DNA of 64,000 nt from Acidobacteriota bacterium (GTDB taxonomy: Bacteria; Acidobacteriota; Terriglobia; Bryobacterales; Bryobacteraceae): the NCBI GenBank assembly GCA_029776225.1, contig JAKOTR010000031.1, forward strand, positions 1 to 64,000. Direction: 5' to 3'. Shown here piece by piece: positions 61,225-64,000 of this stretch (positions within the stretch are counted from its first letter, which is position 1; every line of letters begins with the position of its first letter). Under the pieces are notes generated by a model. It worked only from the letters and a program-made list of their open reading frames with translations. It was not told the DNA's origin and made no database searches. Position numbers and translations under genes: made by a program.

Positions 61225-64000
61225 TCACGCCTGCACAGCCGGGCACAGGCCGCGGTAGAACGGGCAGCGGTAGCACTGGCTGCCGGGCTTGGTGGGGAAC
61301 TGCATCTCCGACTGGGCCTTCAGGAAATCGCGGACGCACTCCCGGGCAGCGGCGAGGTGTTCGGGCTCCACTTCCACGGGCACCACAACGTTCGGCCGCA
61401 GGAAGTAGAGCAGCGCCTGGCTCGGCGCCCGGCCGGTGAAGCGTTCGAGCGCCAGCGCATAGAGCTGCATCTGAAGCGCGTAGGTGCGCGCGCGTTCGGC
61501 GGCGCTGTCCGCGTCCACGTCGTCCGTCTTGAAATCCACCAGCACCAGCCGTCCTCTTTCCTCGAACCACAGGTCGATGCGCCCCTGGAGAACGCACTCG
61601 TCAATGGCGAACACGAAATCGAACTCACGTTCGAGGCGCGACGCTGAAGACGCCCTGCGCGCCAGGTCGCTTGCGCGGAACCGCTCTACCAAGTCGCGCG
61701 CCTGAGGGGTGGCGTCGAGAACGGGCAAATCGGCAAGCAGGTCGTGCACCTGGCGGCCCAGTTCGCTGGCCTCCAGCGGTTCGTCCTCGGCGTCCCTGAC
61801 ACGCGCGATCTCCGCGCGGGGCGCGGCCTGCCAGCCGAGATAGCGGGAGAGGTAGTAGCGGCGCGGGCAGGCATGGAAGAGAGCGATGGAAGTGACGGAA
61901 GCCGTGGAGTCCTGCTGGCCGGTGATCGGGGGTCTGGAGAGCTCTTCCTCGTTGCCGGCGGGCGCTGCGGCCATGGGGCGGATCTCGCCGGTGTCCGCGC
62001 TAGTGGCGCACAGTACGCGCACCTGAAAGGCGCGCCCCGGCTTTACCCCTGACGGCTCGATCACCGCAGCCACGTTATCGGCGTCAGCCAGATTAATCCC
62101 AAGCCCCTCGGAAACCTTCGCCGCCCAGTTCTTCGGCCTCTTGCTCTTGCCGGAAACCGCCATCGAAAGCACCAGGTGCTCCTCGGCGCGCGTCATCGCA
62201 ACATAAAGCAGCCGGTTCTCCTCCTCCCGCGACCTGACCCGCTGTTCTTCGGAAAACAGTGTGTACGGCAGGTCCTTTAAAGCTTCGCCGGTAGCGGGAT
62301 CGAGCCAGCGCGCCACCACGCCTGCCGCCGGGGAGAACGTCAGTGGCGGAGATTCGTTTGAGACCCCTTTGTGCAGCGCCGCCAGGAAGACAATCGGAAA
62401 CTCCAGGCCCTTGGCGCTATGGATGGTCATCAGCCGGACGGCGGATGTCGAATCTTCCGGAGGCGCCGCCGGTTCGTCGGGATCGGCCTCGCGCAGCTCT
62501 TCCAGCTCCCGCACGAGGCGGCTGAGCGGCCGGGGGCGCGCGTCGTACCACTCGCGCAAGCGCACCAATAATTTTCGAAGATTCGCACGGGCGTGAGGGG
62601 TGAGCGAGCTCTCGTAACCGGTGCCGTCGATGGCTTCGAGCAGCAGGCGATCCGGCGAAACCTCGTCGGCAATGGACCGCAGCCTGCACAGCCGTTCGCG
62701 GAAGGCGCGCACGCGATCGAGCTCACCAGGGGCGAGCGCGGCGGTGTTGACGTGATCCAGCCAGTTCAAGGCAGCGCCCAGGTTGCCGATCTGCTTGAGG
62801 CGGAACAGAGTTTCGTTTTGCAAACCCGCCAGCGGCGAACGCAGCACGGCGGCCATGCTGATTTCATCCCGCGGGTTGTTGATCACGCGCAGCAGATGAA
62901 CCAGGTCGGTGACCTCCCGGGCCTCATAGAAGTGTTTTCCACGGGTGATCAGGAAGGGAATGCCGAGCTCGCGCAGCCCCTCTTCAATCGCGGGCAGCGC
63001 GTTGATGTTGCGCACCAGGACGGCCATGTCGCCCAGCTCCGCGGGCCGCGGTTTGCCGCCTCGCGGTTCGATCAGCAGCGAGCCTTCGAGTTCCCGGATT
63101 CTGAGCGCCAGAAGCCGCCCTTCGAGCGCCGCCGCTTCTTCCGCCGTTTCCGCAACCGCCGCGATCACCTCCACCGACGGCTCGCCTTTCGGCGTGAACT
63201 TACGGGCGGGCTCGAGTTCCTGCGGCTCGATGCCGTCCCCGCCTTCCAGGATTTTTTCGGCCGCAAAAAGGATCTCGCCGCGGCTTCGGTGATTCTGGCG
63301 CAACCGGTCCACCGGCCGCCCCTGCGCCGCTATGCTGTCGCGGAACTTCCGGAACACTTCGGGGTCGGCGTGGCGGAAGCCGTAGATGGCTTGGTTGATG
63401 TCGCCCACGGCGAAGAACGCGTCCGGTTTGCGGATCAGCTCGACGAGCATTGCCTGGAGCGGGTTGGTGTCCTGCAACTCGTCCATGAGGATCTCGTCGA
63501 AGCGCTCGCGAACGCGGTTGCGCAGCGGCTCCCGGTCGCGCAGCAGGCGGATGACGAGTTCCTCGAGATCGGCGAAATCCAGCGCGTTGAGCTCCTGCTT
63601 GCGGCGGCGGTACGCTGCGTCGAGCCGGGCGATGGCCTCGAACAGCAGCGCCCGCTGCGGCGCGTAGTATTCGGCGATGAGCGCCTGGCGTGCGGCCGGC
63701 ACGAGCTTCTGCTTCATCCCCCGCACGGCTTCGTAGATGGGGTTGTTCCTGCGCAGTCTTTTGAGATTGCAGTCGAACTCGGCCAGCACGTGGAAATGCT
63801 GCGGCGAAACGGGGCGATTCTCCAGCTCCAGCGCCCGCACGCACCACTCCTGTACCTGCGCCAGCGCCAGTTTCTGGCTAGGGGACCAGTCGCGGGGCCG
63901 CTCCGATACGATTCCGCGGATGCACTCCAGCAGCCTGGGGAAGGCATCGGCGCCGGCCAGGTTACGGCCAACCGATTCTGCGGGCACGTCGAGGACGGTG
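61225..64000 (-). CDS. AddA/UvrD-type helicase-nuclease, 5' partial
   Basis: The frame runs past the right edge, so the N-terminus with the Walker A is missing; about 925 residues are visible. Motif II/III: FDEILMDELQDTNPLQAMLV and VGDINQAIYGFRHADPEVF. Motif V LMTIHSAKGLEFPIVFL and motif VI LLYVAMTRAEEHLVLSMA. The C-terminus is a RecB-like PD-(D/E)xK nuclease (GRIDLWFEERGRLVLVDFKT with Asp...Asp-Phe-Lys) with the iron-sulphur 'staple' Cys set: FHACPRRYYL and CYRCPFYRGLCP. This fits an AddA-like subunit or single-protein relative that resects double-strand breaks. No addB is visible because the upstream side is outside the window. Confidence 0.9.
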   Translation of the reverse strand, partial: TVLDVPAESVGRNLAGADAFPRLLECIRGIVSERPRDWSPSQKLALAQVQEWCVRALELENRPVSPQHFHVLAEFDCNLKRLRRNNPIYEAVRGMKQKLVPAARQALIAEYYAPQRALLFEAIARLDAAYRRRKQELNALDFADLEELVIRLLRDREPLRNRVRERFDEILMDELQDTNPLQAMLVELIRKPDAFFAVGDINQAIYGFRHADPEVFRKFRDSIAAQGRPVDRLRQNHRSRGEILFAAEKILEGGDGIEPQELEPARKFTPKGEPSVEVIAAVAETAEEAAALEGRLLALRIRELEGSLLIEPRGGKPRPAELGDMAVLVRNINALPAIEEGLRELGIPFLITRGKHFYEAREVTDLVHLLRVINNPRDEISMAAVLRSPLAGLQNETLFRLKQIGNLGAALNWLDHVNTAALAPGELDRVRAFRERLCRLRSIADEVSPDRLLLEAIDGTGYESSLTPHARANLRKLLVRLREWYDARPRPLSRLVRELEELREADPDEPAAPPEDSTSAVRLMTIHSAKGLEFPIVFLAALHKGVSNESPPLTFSPAAGVVARWLDPATGEALKDLPYTLFSEEQRVRSREEENRLLYVAMTRAEEHLVLSMAVSGKSKRPKNWAAKVSEGLGINLADADNVAAVIEPSGVKPGRAFQVRVLCATSADTGEIRPMAAAPAGNEEELSRPPITGQQDSTASVTSIALFHACPRRYYLSRYLGWQAAPRAEIARVRDAEDEPLEASELGRQVHDLLADLPVLDATPQARDLVERFRASDLARRASSASRLEREFDFVFAIDECVLQGRIDLWFEERGRLVLVDFKTDDVDADSAAERARTYALQMQLYALALERFTGRAPSQALLYFLRPNVVVPVEVEPEHLAAARECVRDFLKAQSEMQFPTKPGSQCYRCPFYRGLCPAVQA

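Noticed and set aside
1-64000. CRISPR arrays, rRNA or tRNA genes
   Set aside because: No regularly spaced direct repeats and no tRNA cloverleaf or rRNA signatures were found by eye on either strand.

Overview
The window looks like a soil acidobacterium of the Solibacter/Bryobacter type (Bryobacterales). The grounds are lineage-typical families: four very large Oar-like TonB-dependent receptors with an N-terminal carboxypeptidase-regulatory-like domain, a TIGR03435 'soil-associated' protein, a VWFA-related protein of the acidobacterial TIGR03436 type, and an adenylate-cyclase-type regulatory N-terminus fused to malectin domains. The DNA is GC-rich, apart from a visibly AT-richer stretch at about 6.6-9.2 kb. 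Genus assignment is inference; there is no rRNA gene and no tRNA that I can see.

Layout. 1-3.6 kb: end of a prophage-like tail module (a TIM-barrel-like tail protein, partial, and a frameshifted tail-fibre gene). 3.7-6.6 kb: a decayed IS701 element, then a complete ISNCY/IS1202-like element with 16-bp target duplications. 6.9-15.1 kb: eight co-directional genes. These are three paralogous six-cysteine exported mini-proteins, two membrane-anchored proteins (one with a thioredoxin-like CxxC), a TIGR03435 protein, an Oar-like receptor and a VWFA protein. I regard this as the best candidate for an undescribed system. 15.3-17.2 kb: a fused glycosyltransferase. 17.2-26 kb: a mobile-element pile-up with a shattered IS481 element, a group IIC intron, an intact 1.9-kb IS with 9-bp target duplications, and an AbiE type IV toxin-antitoxin operon. 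Both abiE genes are interrupted, abiEi by an IS3 element and abiEii by a 99-bp MITE. The same MITE also interrupts the intron reverse transcriptase.

26.4-29.3 kb: a frameshifted peptidoglycan-binding lysozyme-like gene and an NRAMP transporter. 29.3-44.3 kb: a minus-strand locus resembling glycan or plant-debris use: receptor, (alpha/alpha)6-like protein, beta-helix protein, two exported ADP-ribosylglycohydrolase-fold paralogues, a second receptor and a UroD-family methyltransferase-like enzyme. Divergent from it lies a membrane-spanning regulator with two malectin domains, which could sense saccharides and control the locus.

46.3-64 kb: a beta-helix remnant, an orphan HsdR-N protein and another receptor, then mostly housekeeping genes: ftsY-ribD-ribE, a DHH phosphoesterase, a small membrane protein, a DUF6807 protein, an orphan CheR, B12-dependent ribonucleotide reductase (nrdJ) with a candidate NrdR palindrome, a purple-acid-phosphatase-like enzyme, and an AddA/UvrD helicase-nuclease that runs off the right edge.
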